From Harmothoe impar (taxonomy: Eukaryota > Annelida > Polychaeta > Phyllodocida > Polynoidae): a stretch of DNA of 64,000 nt. Location of the stretch: the NCBI GenBank assembly GCA_947462335.1, contig OX381713.1:18468381-18532380 (forward strand), in the 5' to 3' direction. Positions within the stretch are counted from its first letter, which is position 1; each line of letters begins with the position of its first letter. Positions 45,838 to 56,989 of the stretch are shown here, piece after piece. The position numbers and the translations under genes were made by a program. Below the pieces are notes generated by a model that saw only the letters and a program-made list of their open reading frames with translations, did no database searches and was not told where the DNA came from.

Positions 45838-46087
45838 ACAGCCCAGTGGACGGTGACTATCAGGGGATGTGCCTCCAAAGTTTCCTTTTGTCCCCCCTTA
45901 CCTTCGCCAGACACTGTGTGTATACATATGAATACATTGTCTTACATTATAACTTAACGTTTCCCCTTTACAACACTGTTCTAAGGATGACACTTTCTCA
46001 TCTACCACTAAGTCTTGTTCATCACCAAGAGTCTGTATGAAGCATTTGCTGTGCCCTTCCGTCTATGAATTGTAATATAAAATTGCT
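45838..46087. mobile_element. MITE right half and short unique stretch
   Basis: ACAGCCCAGTGGACGGTGAC completes the MITE broken at 39778. The rest to 46087 is unique sequence without a supportable gene. Confidence 0.7.
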
Positions 46088-46400
46088 AATGGCCATCGTC
46101 CACTGGGCTCTAATCGGCCGAAGCTATATATAGGAAATGTATGGGCTTAGTCGGCTGAAGTTCCCCAGTGGACGGTGGCCATATTGCCCACCACACACTG
46201 GGGAAGATCGGCCATTTGGGTCAGTACATTTCCTATATAGAATTGGCCGATTAGAACCCAGTGGGTAGTGACCATCATGCTCACCGTCCATAAAGCTCCA
46301 TACGGCCGATTAAGCCATACCTTTCCTGTATAAATTCTGCATAAAACACCCGATTAGAGCCAAGTGGACTACTGGCAGTTAACAGTCATGGCTACCGTCT
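46088..46400. mobile_element. Three adjacent GGCCACCGTCCACTGG MITEs
   Basis: Back-to-back copies at about 46088-46181, 46183-46275 and 46280-46400. The first is the clearest: GGCCATCGTCCACTGGGCTC to CCCCAGTGGACGGTGGCC with GGAAATGTATGGGCTTA in the middle. The two others have diverged ends. Confidence 0.75.
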
Positions 46401-46689
46401 ACTGAGGAAATGATATGAGATCAGGAGCCAAAATTGGCCTCAGATGCAAAATCGGGACCTAAATCGGGACATAGATCGTGATTGTAAAGCTTTAGCAAGT
46501 CTATTTCCCACTAGAGCAAGCAGTATTTATAAACATAAACATGTATAATTATAAACATAAACCCATGGCATGGTCTAGAGTAACAATATACCTACAATAT
46601 GCATATATATGTATGATTCTTTGGTTTGAGCCCGATTTGTGAGAAGAGCCTCAATCTGAGGACAACATCGCTTAATGGAGCTCCAGCTT

Positions 46690-46805
46690 AAGGGCCATAA
46701 CCCATTAGCCGATTTAGATGCATTGTCGGCCGATACACCCTGAACAAACAGGCTCAATGTAGTACTTTGTAGTATAATTTTGTGGATGTATCGGCCGATA
46801 ATGCG
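46690..46805. mobile_element. CATAACCCATTAGCCGATT-ended MITE, copy 2
   Basis: Left end and interior match 39287-39400 closely (GATGCATTGTCGGCCGATAC, AACAAACAGGC). The right end is truncated after TCGGCCGATAATGC. Confidence 0.75.
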
Positions 46806-46849
46806 GCCCTTAACCCCTACAATTACCATATAACTTCTGCCGATTTGAG

Positions 46850-46965
46850 CCAAATGGACAGTGGCCATCATGGCAACCATCCACTAGGCCATCAGCTGAC
46901 CAATCAATGTTATGTAAGAATTGTATGGGCTCAAGCGGCTGAGCCTCTCCAGTGGGTGGTGGCCA
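46850..46965. mobile_element. GGCCACCGTCCACTGG MITE copy
   Basis: CCATCCACTAGGCCATCAGC at the left, AATTGTATGGGCTCAAGCGG in the middle and CCAGTGGGTGGTGGCCAT at the right fit the family with substitutions. Confidence 0.6.
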
Positions 46966-47711
46966 TAACCGGCACCGCGCTTTATACGCTCTTAATATGT
47001 AGGATTTATACAGGAAATGCATGGCTTTATCAGCTATATAGAGTCTGTGATCGGTGTAATTACAGCTTGATGGACACCGCGTCCAGAGGGGTTCAGGCAT
47101 TAAAGAATTCGCAATATATTTCCTATATAAATCCCATATAAATATAACTGTTATATAGCAGACAGCATTCCAACGATGATGAATGCTTTAGACCTTAGTG
47201 TACACCATGCTCACCACAGTATTAATTGAGGGATCATAACAACGTGCGACGTCAGTTCTCAGGGTACAGGGTGTAGTTTAAGTTGGTCTTCCATGTACCA
47301 CCCACATTACATTCAGGGTTCACAGGAAATTCCTTGGTTAGAACATGTATTTGGGGAATGACGACACTGACGTACTACTATCGTACCAATTATGCACCAA
47401 CAGGCGGAACAACCACACCATTTGGATGGGGGGAAGGGAGGGGTGGAATTGGACAGCTGTTGGGTTGTGTTATACTCGAGGCCCATAATATAGCATAGCG
47501 GCATGATTATGTACATGTATCATTAATAAGACTGTCCAACACAAGTAAATGGCACCAATGCTATAAGTTGACAAACTGATGATATTTGAAGGTATTTCGG
47601 GAAATACCTCAAAGGCTATAACTACACTGTAAAGAAATGTCGTCAAAATAATGGTGAATCACCGGCAACTTTTGGGACATAACTTTTACCATTTTTTAAC
47701 AGTGACGGTCA

Positions 47712-47807
47712 CCGTCAATTTAATGTAGAATCACTGTTCATTTTACATAGAATCACCGTTAATTTTACATTGAATCACCATTAATTTTATGTAGAATCAC
47801 CATTAAT
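47712..47807 (+). repeat. 24-bp imperfect tandem repeat
   Basis: Four units of roughly GAATCACCGTTAATTTTACAT. Related AACGGTGAATC motifs recur to about 48480, so this may be part of a degraded larger repeat. Confidence 0.7.
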
Positions 47808-47879
47808 AGATTCAGAGTATTCAAATATACAGAGATTCAGCATTGTTGCCAGTGCTATTATAGACTTTGGGAATATTCT

Positions 47880-48000
47880 ATAAGACTCACAGTGAGTCTG
47901 ATTATGGTGACTTTAGTTACTGTAGTAGACATCTAAAAACTTACGGATAAGCTATACTTTGACTTTGTCCTGATCCTATACGCCATACGGGCGATCTGAC
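47880..48000. repeat. Degraded relative of the 60294 MITE
   Basis: TCTGATTATGGTGACTTTAG, then AAAACTTACG, then GACTTTGTCCTGATCCTATA parallel the interior of the element at 60294-60512 in the same order. Confidence 0.55.
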
Positions 48001-48797
48001 TTGCATACTAGATGTCGCCTATACAAGAGGTTTTCCTCTATAGGATTGATACAAGGCAGTTTCAAGAGGTGGGGATATATGCATAGTATGTTACCACAAA
48101 ATAGGTGTATAGATCCATACAGCTACTTTATTCTGGATATTATCAAGTGTTCATTGTATTTTGTCAAACCTATCACAAGATTGAATTCTTAAATTGTCAA
48201 ACATATAGATTAATTGAAAATTACCATTATTTCAACATGTATACTCCACTTTAAGGGCTAACACTCTCAAGAAAAATCTTCTTTCAAACCAGGCCACCTA
48301 TCTATGGCAGGATCCACTATATGTGGCTCCCCCTGGGATTTGACATTAGAAGATGAATTTACGGTGAATCATTGTAATCCAAACCAGGTTAGCATTTAAC
48401 AAGGATCCACTGTGAAATGGCTGATATTTACGATGCTTCATGGTATTCCAAATAACGGTGAATCCATGTAAAATTCTACAGAGTGAATCTGTAAAAAGTA
48501 CATCTATTTTTTTACATTGTACTAATTTAGAGGTATTATCACAACATGCAATATTATACCATTTGATGGCCGCTTGGAGTATCCCAGGTTCAGATATTAT
48601 AAGGTTTATAAGGCAGTGTCCAGCCCTATTTCAGTACTCGAAAACCGACATTTACCAATGAAATGTATCACTGTAAATCTCATAATCTCACTTTAAATGG
48701 GCTGTTAATTGGCTGTATAATATTATATGCACAATTACTATGTTGATTTTCTTTTCACATGATCTAAACCTCTGTTGTCTCTCTTCCATGGCTGCAG
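48001..48797. other. Intronic stretch without further features
   Basis: AT-rich. It ends in the pyrimidine-containing acceptor TGTTGTCTCTCTTCCATGGCTGCAG of the receptor exon (seen in parts). Confidence 0.5.
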
Positions 48798-48984
48798 TAC
48801 CGCTATATCGGCAGAGAAGCTGTTGATACAACACCTTCTGCGTGGTTACGAGCGGGTGGGGCGGAATGGGCGGCCGGTGGTCAACATTACCACCACTGTA
48901 CCCGTCACCTTTGGCCTTGGACTCATACAAATGGATCTAGATGAGAAGAACAAGGTGCTTACCCTGAGTGCATGGACCAGATAT
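48798..48984 (+). CDS. Cys-loop receptor (nicotinic type): start of ligand-binding domain
   Basis: 187-bp exon (acceptor CTGCAG, donor GTGAGT). Reads AEKLLIQHLLRGYERVG, then RPVVNITTTVPVTFGLGL, then DLDEKNKVLTLSAWTRY. This is the first alpha helix and first beta strands of a nicotinic receptor-like ligand-binding domain: the helix LL..YE, the R-P-V-x-N turn with an N-glycosylation site, the V-x-F-G-L strand and the I-x-x-x-D-E-K-N-x-x-L-T..W strand. In most nAChR genes this region is split into two exons, the second about 45 bp; here it is one. It exits in phase 0 before the expected W-x-D-x-x-L-x-W exon, which I could not find downstream. Subunit type and ligand cannot be told. Confidence 0.88.
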
Positions 48985-49738
48985 GTGAGTAAATCCTTGC
49001 TTAGGTTACTTATTTAGTCGATTTGTTTCAGGTGGTAATAACTATGGGATGTGTATTTGTCCTTCATGTCCAGGTTCAGGTGCAGTAAAGGCAATAAGTT
49101 GACAACCGGAATTGGCAGAACATGGGTACCAATAGGGTACGCAATTCCAGAATTCCTAGCTATTCCCAACATAGCAGCCATTCCATGAGCACTGCTGATT
49201 TAGCATTGCCCACATACCTGAAGGCAATATTGCGGATGTGCTGCCATCTATAGGTGCTTTGCCTTTCAGGTATGAACCTTAATTCATTTTGATATCCATT
49301 AAAGTCAGATTTAGCAACTGAGATATATATATCATGTATACTTAGATATTCATAGCTTTCTCGATTATTGCAAAAGCATCCGATAATGGATAAGTTCCAT
49401 TACTGCTAATTGTTATGTTCCAACTACCGTGCTCACACTAGGACCATCAGCACATCAGCAGTAGAATATCAAGAACGTATTCACAAGGGTGCGATAAAAG
49501 GGAGAAGGCGGTGTGATTGTCATGGTTGGCACGTTGTCATCCTAGAAGCAGCAAAGACCCCCCGGCAAATACAGAGCCAATGTCTTGTAGAGTATGGGTT
49601 ACAATCTGTCATAACGGTGGCCTGGGGTGTCTGGCAATTAGAGGGGAGGATATGAGTTGGCTGGAGATTCTGATATTACAAAAGGTAATTCCAAAAGTCT
49701 GCATAATTCAAGATCATTATTTCTGAATTCAATTAGTG
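48985..49738 (+). other. Intron start, no further exon recognised
   Basis: Begins with the GTGAGT donor. Open frames at 49410-49726 have no recognisable domain. Confidence 0.5.
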
Positions 49739-49826
49739 TAATGGCCATCGTCCAATTTAGATGGGAAATGTATGGCCATTTTAGTCGTATCCAGCCGGTT
49801 TATGCTCTGTGGACGGTGGCCAATAG
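49739..49826. mobile_element. GGCCACCGTCCACTGG MITE copy (shortened)
   Basis: ATGGCCATCGTCCAATTTAG at the left, GGGAAATGTATGGCCATTTT in the middle and CTGTGGACGGTGGCCAAT at the right. Confidence 0.65.
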
Positions 49827-49918
49827 CTATGACTAGGACTGTCTGGGTATATCAAAACTCAGGCAAATCACAGGACAAGACACAAACCTCAGGAATATGC
49901 AAAACACTGCTTCTACTA

Positions 49919-50055
49919 AGGCCAAAAAAAGGTTAGTTGCAGGTCACCCGACCGATTCTATCAAAACAGGGCCGACCCTACGTTATTTTCTGCAATTCTA
50001 AAGACATATATCTGTATTTTTACCTTTTTTCGGTCAATTTCCAGTAGGTGTTGGC
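49919..50055. mobile_element. AGGCCAAAAAAAGG-ended MITE, truncated copy
   Basis: Left half matches 52108-52240 (GGTCACCCGACCGA, GGGCCGACCCTACG, TTTTTTCGGTCAATT). It ends at TTGGCC without the full right arm. Confidence 0.7.
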
Positions 50056-50649
50056 CATAAGCCATGCTTATCTAGATGCAATTACCAGTCCACTACAGGC
50101 TTTCAAAGTTAAGCCTGCATGTGTGATCTATATAAGCTAAGTTTCCGGCCCTCATTTGATATATTACTCTCCTCTCTGCGATATCCTCGCTGCAAACATT
50201 CTCAGAATTTTCTCATATCTAAATAAACCAGATTTATGAGAAATGCTCAATCCTTGGATACACTAGGAGGGATTTCTACGGTGTTTTTCTTTGTCACATT
50301 ATAGAGGCCAGCAGGATTCGAGTTGTTCTATGCCGAATCCCCAGGCGATACTACGTGGAGTGGTCAGTGTATACAGCGACCCCACCTTTGGATGTATGCC
50401 CCAGGTGCCTTTGACAGATAGCAACATTCCCTTAAGAGCTGGGCCTTCTCTATGGAGGAAAGTGAGTCTGATGCATTTGCCAATGCTAGATGCACTCTCT
50501 ACATATTGTAATCCTGCGAAAGCTTAGACAGATAAAGCACTTGTGCCTTTTACACCTCAAGCAGTAGCTCTATTGATAACTTTAGGATCGACTTATATTT
50601 GAGGCACTAAAATAAGTTTACAAAAATGTATATATGTAAAGTACCTTTG
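50056..50649. other. No supported exon
   Basis: A segment 50305-50460 lies between an acceptor-like ATTATAG and a GTGAGT donor, but the frame demanded by the receptor exon is closed. See rejected items. Confidence 0.4.
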
Positions 50650-50742
50650 GCTATATATATTAGCCACCACCCACTGGCTTCTAATCGACTGATGTTATAG
50701 AGGAAATGTATGGGCTCATTCCCAGTTGGTGGTGTTCATAAG
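50650..50742. mobile_element. GGCCACCGTCCACTGG MITE copy
   Basis: TAGCCACCACCCACTGGCTTC at the left (20 bases shown in part), GAGGAAATGTATGGGCTC in the middle, AGTTGGTGGTGTTCAT at the right. Confidence 0.6.
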
Positions 50743-51201
50743 TGGGCATTCCTTATTGTATTGGATGAAGGTTATTAAATAAATATAAGCCGATTGATAT
50801 AAATGAACGAATTTACTGCACCAAACTGTGCTTTGAAAGAACCAGACTATGTATGAATGACCAAACACCTCGGGAAAAAGAAGGAACTACAATCTCCTGG
50901 TTGCTATATTGGATACCTGATGATGCTTCGAAAGGTGACAAACATGTTTTTGCGACTGAACGTACCACAAGATCTTGGAAACGCAATACATGTATATATA
51001 CATATGAGATCTGTTGATCTGGTAAAATGATGTTTGCCAATCCAATGCTATCAAACCTTATGATGCTAAGTTTAAAAAAAGTCGCTTATAGGCTTGTGTT
51101 GCCTATACGACATGGGAATTGGACGATCTCAGCTGTTTAGCGTCCAACAAAATTTAAGAATAAATTTCCAATCAATCGTCTACTTTAATCACAGCTACAG
51201 T

Positions 51202-51462
51202 GTGTCCACTAGGGTTGATAAATTACTCCCCAGACTGCATATAGCCTTACATCAACAAGCTATCATAATAGAACAAAGAGCATATCGCATGTTTGATTTT
51301 AAGATTAGGCGTTTGTTGTTTGCTATTGAAGGCCGATGGGCAACATAATTTCTATATTTTTCAGATCTGTGTCCACAGGGAGTAAAACCATTTATTTCAT
51401 ATTTGAATTCAAATTCACGTTTTGACGGACAACAAACGGCCTGATAAATGCTAGTGGACACA
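51202..51462. mobile_element. GTCCACTAGCA-ended MITE, copy 2
   Basis: GTGTCCACTAG at the left and CTAGTGGACAC at the right. The interior right part matches the 9472-9746 copy (TCACGTTTTG, GACAACAAACGGCCTGATAA). Confidence 0.65.
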
Positions 51463-51491
51463 GGCCTATTTTGTCTACCTTGCTTCACTTA

Positions 51492-51808
51492 TGACCACCG
51501 TCCACTGGGCAACTTTCGCCGAGTAGGCCCATACATCTCCTATATAACTTCGGCCGATTCGAGCCCAGTGGATGGCGGCCAGCAATGACTACCGTCCATA
51601 GATCATAAATCGGCCGTATGGGACTAAAACTGCCATATATTTCCTATATGAATTGCACAGGCTTATACAATGTTTGTATGCTCTGTGGACAGTGGCCTTT
51701 AAGCGAAGCAAGGTGGCCATCATGGCCAACATCCACTCGGCTCTAATGGGCCAATGTTAAATAGGAATGGGCTAACACAACCAAACTTCCCGAGTGGATG
51801 GTGGTCAT
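51492..51808. mobile_element. Three adjacent GGCCACCGTCCACTGG MITEs
   Basis: Copies at about 51492-51583 (ACCACCGTCCACTGGGCAAC to CCCAGTGGATGGCGGCC), 51586-51692 (ends lacking CACTGG) and 51713-51808 (ACATCCACTCGGC to CCGAGTGGATGGTGGTC). In the last, compensating changes in both arms keep the pairing. Confidence 0.7.
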
Positions 51809-52107
51809 TAGGCCATTAGTATTGACATTAGAGCTTATCAACCGATTATATACACATACTATACACTATTATCACAACACACAGCTCCCACTTTGTCTAT
51901 TTTCGTGTCAGCCCACTGACATTATAGGAAATTATCATGGCCGAGACACATCCAGCTTGCACCACTCGTCTAAATCATGACAACATCACCATAAAATGCC
52001 AAGAAACATGTCAGTTCTAAATGATAATGGTGTCATTAAGATGAGTGAGGCTAGCAGGCATGGCACATAACTGATTGCTTATGGGGGTTAATTCGAGTTG
52101 TGCATTA

Positions 52108-52342
52108 GGCCAAAAAAAAGGTTTGTTTCAGGTAACCCGACCGAACCTATCAAAAAAGGGCCGACCCTACGTTTTTTTATGCAATTTTGAAGAAATTTCC
52201 ATGTTTTTACCCTTTTTTGGTCAATTTTCGGGTCTTCGGATCGGCCGGCTGGTATTTTCATGTAAAAAAAGTAGATCCGACCTACCGATCCAATATTTTC
52301 TGCCCATGTTACCTGAAACAAACCTTCTTTTTTTTTTGGCCA
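52108..52342. mobile_element. AGGCCAAAAAAAAGG-ended MITE, full copy
   Basis: About 235 bp with inverted ends: GGCCAAAAAAAAGGTTTGTT on the left and AACAAACC..TTTTTTTTTGGCC on the right, followed inward by TCAGGTAAC and GTTACCTGA. Internal GGGCCGACCCTACG and TTTTTTGGTCAATTTTCGGG are shared with the other copies. Confidence 0.85.
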
Positions 52343-52800
52343 TAGCTGGAGACAACATAAAAGATAGGCCTGTGACATTTAATATTTAAGTATGATGTGA
52401 TGTGCAGATGATTATGTGAATCGTAAATTGACAATAGCAGAAGCATTGCCCTCGTCTGCCTCAAAGGTAGTAGATTATAAGCCGTTGTTTATCCATGATG
52501 TCCATCAGGTCAAGTGTCTGGGTCTGGGTCAAATATAGCCCATTGAGGTATACATGTGTTCTCTTAAATTCGGTTCTCTATTAAATTCGGTTGCTTAGAC
52601 CCAAATGGATAGTCTACATTACAATCATGCTATGCCTGCTATCGTGTGTTTACAGATTGAGTAATACTATATAATCACATAACAGCGATTGTCAGCGTCA
52701 ACAGAGCCCAGATTGATTTTCCCCAACATTTATGAGCATCTCTCCTAGGAACGTGTAAATCAACCTCATCTACTCACCCTATCTAGAATATCAACACTCT

Positions 52801-53008
52801 GTGCATGCATCCCCATGTCGTAGATGTGTGAATCCTTATCTCTTTATGTCTTTATCTCTAGTTATATTTTGATGATCATGTTATGGTGCACCAGTATGGT
52901 AAGGGAGGCCTATTTCGAGACTCACACCCTGTGCTGGGCTCATACATGGATGAGGCATCAATTCCCAAAGCCCTCGTAGTTAGGGGATTTGCAAGCAGAA
53001 CGACTATT
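52801..53008 (+). repeat. Duplicated 200-bp block, copy 1
   Basis: Nearly identical to 56790-56989 over about 150 bp, with a less similar left edge (indels in the ATCTCTTTATGTCTTTATC stretch). An AG dinucleotide in a pyrimidine-rich context (TTATCTCTAG) precedes an open frame of 51 codons (next entry). The surrounding sequences do not match, so this is a segmental or retroposed duplication rather than a tandem array. Confidence 0.9.
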
Positions 53009-53017
53009 ACTGTGTGA
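52862..53017 (+). CDS. Putative terminal exon in duplicated block, unknown product (copy 1)
   Basis: The frame directly after TCTCTAG encodes 51 residues (FDDHVMVHQYGKGGLFRD; SHPVLGSYMDEASIPKALV; RGFASRTTI) before a stop. In the other copy the only two base changes within the shared coding part are GGT/GGA and AGG/AGA, both silent in this frame, while the reverse frame would change an amino acid. That favours real or recently real coding on +. I recognise no family, no start codon is near the 5' edge, and the frame is not consistent with a nicotinic receptor exon. Confidence 0.3.
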   Translation, partial: LYFDDHVMVHQYGKGGLFRDSHPVLGSYMDEASIPKALVVRGFASRTTITV

Positions 53018-53095
53018 GCAGCTCCTTTAGAGCAGCTCCTCAAGCTGACCCTGAGCCGCTCCCCTCGGCCTCTACACGCAATACTTAGGCCAAAC

Positions 53096-53321
53096 AAAAA
53101 AAGGTTCATTTCAGGTAACGTGGGAGGAAAATGTAGGGTCGGTAGGTCGAATTTTTTTTAAACAAGAATGTACTAGCCAACTTTTTTTGAATACCCTAAA
53201 ATTGACCAAAAAAGATTAAAAATATGAGAAATTATTCAAAATTGCATAAAGAAATGTAGGGTCGGCCCTGTTTTGATAGGGTCGGTCGGGTGACCTGAAA
53301 CAAACCTCTTTTTTTGGCCTT
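53096..53321. mobile_element. AGGCCAAACAAAAAAAGG-ended MITE, inverted copy
   Basis: Same family as 52108 in the opposite orientation: TTAGGCC at the left, GGCCTTA at the right, with TGTAGGGTCGG and TTTTGATAGGGTCGGTCGGG internally. Confidence 0.8.
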
Positions 53322-54392
53322 ATGGGTCATAGTGGGGGGCACTCAGTGGTGTCTAGTGTAATACAACAACCCGATGAGGGCTCTCCTGTGGTTCCGATGA
53401 TAGCTATAGATCATTTGGTTCATCCAAATGTTATCCCCTTATATCTACAAAATAGCGTCCATGGGAAATAAAAAACTGCATAGCCTAAGCTGGGAAGACC
53501 TGTTATTGACCGCTTCCTAAAAGGGAATTACCAGTACAAGTCGTATAGTAGACGATAATTCCCGATATCTAATTATAAGTGACCTATAGATCTCTGGACC
53601 TATCTAAAGATCATAGGCTACCAGAATATAGGCCATTCCCTTTTGACCAGCAATTAACTATGCCATACTCACCTGGTTTCCATATAATATATTTTGTCTA
53701 GGTCGGAAAATATCATTGGTTCTGTCTATTTTCTCTCACCTAAATGATTTTTCCAACACGAGCACATCCATCATTCCATGCGATGCAATTGAATTGCACG
53801 TAATTCAGTTGGGTGAGCTGGCCTTCTCCCACACTTGCCAATACCACATCAATCTGGTGGTAGGTTTTTGCTTAGGGCCGAAATCCTTTTCCATCTGGAG
53901 TATTTACATATGGACATTTCCCTCTTCCGCATAGAAAGTCCAACTGGGGATTATAGTTACATTTCGAGAATACCAGATACATTGATGTGCATTTTCTTGG
54001 AAAAGAGAAAAAAGTAATACAATTTTTAACATGAACACGGGCATCTAATGTCATTTGACAAAATCTGATTGGAATATTTCATGATATGTATGTGGGGTCC
54101 GATAACGTCGGTAGGTTTAATATTGATTAGCCCAATATCATACAGCAAGTCTCTTGATTGTTTTATTATTGTTCTCAATCTTCGTTGAGTTTACCTCAAC
54201 CTGGTTGAAATACCCACATAGATACCAAAAACCCTAAATTTATCTACAAGGTTTTTAGCATGTCTTTTCAAGCTTGGTTTAGAAAATCAGTGTGTGCCAG
54301 GCACCGAATCAGCCTATGTGACAGACACCGGCAAAAAACATGTAGTTACAGTTAATGGTCATCACTGTCGTGCTTTAGGATGTCAAGGCATA
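53322..54392. other. No gene recognised
   Basis: Short unrecognised open frames only. Confidence 0.5.
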
Positions 54393-54750
54393 CACTGAAA
54401 ATCCATAGGTTGAAAGGGTTAGTCAGTACAGACTAACCTAGGTTGGTCATAGGAGTGTCAGTCACAATGGCAAAGTTATATTCAAAAATGACCAAGGGGT
54501 CAGTCAGTAGTGGCTCACCTAGGTTTATCATTGGTGTGTTGTATTTGTATACCACTAGTTGGGCCACCTGTGATGACCACTCAGTGGCTCCCCCTGGAAA
54601 TAAATAGACTAAGGTGGGTTGGTCAGTAGTGACCAACCTGACAATAATAACTAATCTAGGTTGGTCGTATAGGGAGCCAAAAAATGACTAACTAGGTTAG
54701 GCACTAGTGACAAGGATATTGGTCGTATAGGGAGCATAGGAATATCAGTG
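54393..54750 (+). mobile_element. CACTG-ended MITE family A, copy 5
   Basis: Ends CACTGAAAATCC and GGAATATCAGTG, flanked by TA on both sides. All internal blocks of copies 1 and 4 are present. Confidence 0.88.
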
Positions 54751-54926
54751 TAATGGTGTAGGTACACTTGACCTCAGTACAAGTTTTCCCCCTGGAATGA
54801 CATGTTTGAGCTGCTCTCATGGGACTGCTGCGCCACTTCATAATAATGACAACGCGAAGGAGATCACCTCATTCTGGGGGCACCCTTATATATGCTACCT
54901 GATAAGCATAGATCCAGGGCTTCCTC

Positions 54927-55390
54927 ATGGGTACTATGGGTATGAGGTAATAACCTGTCGGTCAAATGTCAACACTGAGGGTTTCCTCATGGGTACTATT
55001 TGTGGGATATGGCTGGAGGTCAATACAACATGGGTACTATGGGTATGAGGTAATAACCTGTCTGTCAAATGTCATGTCCCATTACCATGACACTTGTGTT
55101 CATCTCATGAATATTCAGAGAGTAGTGTGTACCAAGTGAGTAAATGTGATGCTGTTTCAATAGGGAACAATGGGTTGGGAACATGCAGATTGTCTGAGGT
55201 TTGGAACACAATGGTAATATTTCTCTGCAGAAATACCAAGTACCAATTTGAAATTGGTGATATTTAGGTGTTCTCCTAATGTAGGATTATGCCGCAATTC
55301 GGTCCCAGTTCGCTGACAATTGCTGATCAATTGACAGGACGTATAGGAATGCCAGTTTTCTGGGATATAGCTGGAGGTCAATACAACAGT
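54927..55390 (+). repeat. Locally repeated short blocks
   Basis: CATGGGTACTATGGGTATGA with GGTAATAACCTGTC occurs at about 54927 and 55030. GGATATGGCTGGAGGTCAAT occurs at about 55009 and 55363. This is a small scrambled duplication rather than a clean tandem array. Confidence 0.65.
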
Positions 55391-56700
55391 GTGCAATATC
55401 AGTCATGGTTATGTAATTTCCGTTCAATCAATACCCAGACTACATACTAATGTACGATGTATACATTGATACAATTCATTTACAGCTGATGCAGCTCATG
55501 CTATGGCACTTTTGTCAGGGTTCTGGAAAAGGGTTCTGAGAAGCCATTGTTCACAAGTGTCTATACAGCTAGTTGCATCATGATATATACGTCCTATACA
55601 AATCTAGAGCCATAACCTAATCATGTACAATATTATCTTCCTCACCTGCCCTGACATGGTTGACAGACTTCATCAGTGAGTCTACCGAGGTCGTGCATTA
55701 TGTCAGTCTCAGACCCCAACCCTATAATAGTATAGAGTCTGGGCAAACTCATATAAAAAAATTGTTTGACTTACTTGTCTCCAGAAGTTGACCAATCAAA
55801 CCCTGTACACCATTTTCTGCGAACAGCCTGACAGGAAGTAACAATCTAAATATAACAGTTCCACCAGTCCCATTTGGAGCTCTTGTAGCGGAAAAGAGTA
55901 CTGGTTGAGCGAGACTGGCATTATGTGTGACGGTTACAGTCCATACAATGGCCTCTAATAAGCCGAACTCAACCGCTCTTAATTTAGGGTGTAGCCACCC
56001 TAAATCGGGTCGCCCCCGTGTTTACTGGCAAAGGAGCCCCTCATGAACCTCGTTGTTTTGCGGAATTTGCCCCATATAGCCTTAAGGGAGGAAAAGAAGG
56101 GTTAAATGCATGGTTATTTGGTAGCAGGATATATTACTTTTTTGTGTCAGACCCACTACTTATGTTTCTGCATGTCATAAGCTTAGATTTGGTATAGCTT
56201 GCTCAAATGACAGCTCAAATGCTGTTGATATTGATATTTCCGAACGCAGTCTAGCATTCTAGGGTGGTGACACCTTGAAGTGATGGCCAAGAGTGCATTG
56301 GTGGAATTAGTAGACAGGGTTTTTAAGCTTAAATTGCTAAATTGTCCCAGTGGATGGTCGCCATAGTGCTTTGGTAGCTGAGGAACGTATATCGTAGGAC
56401 GGTGACTGTTATTAAATCATCTAAGCTGTTTTATATATAGTTGGTTTATATATTTGTACGGACACGACGATTGCTGAGTATCTCTGACATCTAACATACC
56501 AACTCATTCTAGAAATGACATGAGGAGACAATAAAGCAGACTTAATTACACGTGTTCCAATAACGTATGCGTATGATATAAGTGTCCAAATGCACACATG
56601 TACATACTAATTATTACTTAGAACTATCTCATTGGCCAATAATTCATCCCACCACACGCCTACAGACGTCTGGATTTATACAGTAAATTCATGTCTCAAT
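55391..56700. other. No gene recognised
   Basis: Contains only a fragment of the GGCCACCGTCCACTGG family near 56338-56362 (CCCAGTGGATGGTCGCCAT). Confidence 0.5.
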
Positions 56701-56714
56701 CGGCCATTTATCGT

Positions 56715-56756
56715 CCAGTTATTATTATTATAATAATAATAATTATCATTATTATT
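56715..56756. repeat. (ATT)n/(AAT)n microsatellite
   Basis: A short self-complementary run of ATT then AAT trinucleotides. Confidence 0.9.
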
Positions 56757-56789
56757 GCGTTATTCGTCTCCAGGATACGCAGACATAAT

Positions 56790-56989
56790 GTGCATGCATC
56801 CCCATGTCGGAGAAGTGTGAATCCTTCCATCTGTATCTCTAGTTATATTTTGATGATCATGTTATGGTGCACCAGTATGGAAAGGGAGGCCTATTTCGAG
56901 ACTCACACCCTGTGCTGGGCTCATACATGGATGAGGCATCAATTCCCAAAGCCCTCGTAGTTAGAGGATTTGCAAGCAGAACGACTATA
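56790..56989 (+). repeat. Duplicated 200-bp block, copy 2
   Basis: Second copy of 52801-53008, starting GTGCATGCATCCCCATGTCG and ending at CAGAACGACTATA, beyond which the sequences diverge. Confidence 0.9.

Larger units (their letters stand above)
35928..48797 (+). other. 12.9-kb receptor intron packed with mobile elements
   Basis: Begins GTGAGATTC and ends TGGCTGCAG. It contains at least ten MITEs, a minisatellite and the complete tyrosine-recombinase retrotransposon, all in non-coding context. No additional receptor exon was seen inside. Confidence 0.6.

Noticed and set aside
50305..50460. Possible third receptor exon between ATTATAG and GTGAGT
   Set aside because: In the phase required by the preceding exon it hits a stop (TAG) after about 35 codons. 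In the other open frame it shows none of the W-x-D..W or Cys-loop motifs.
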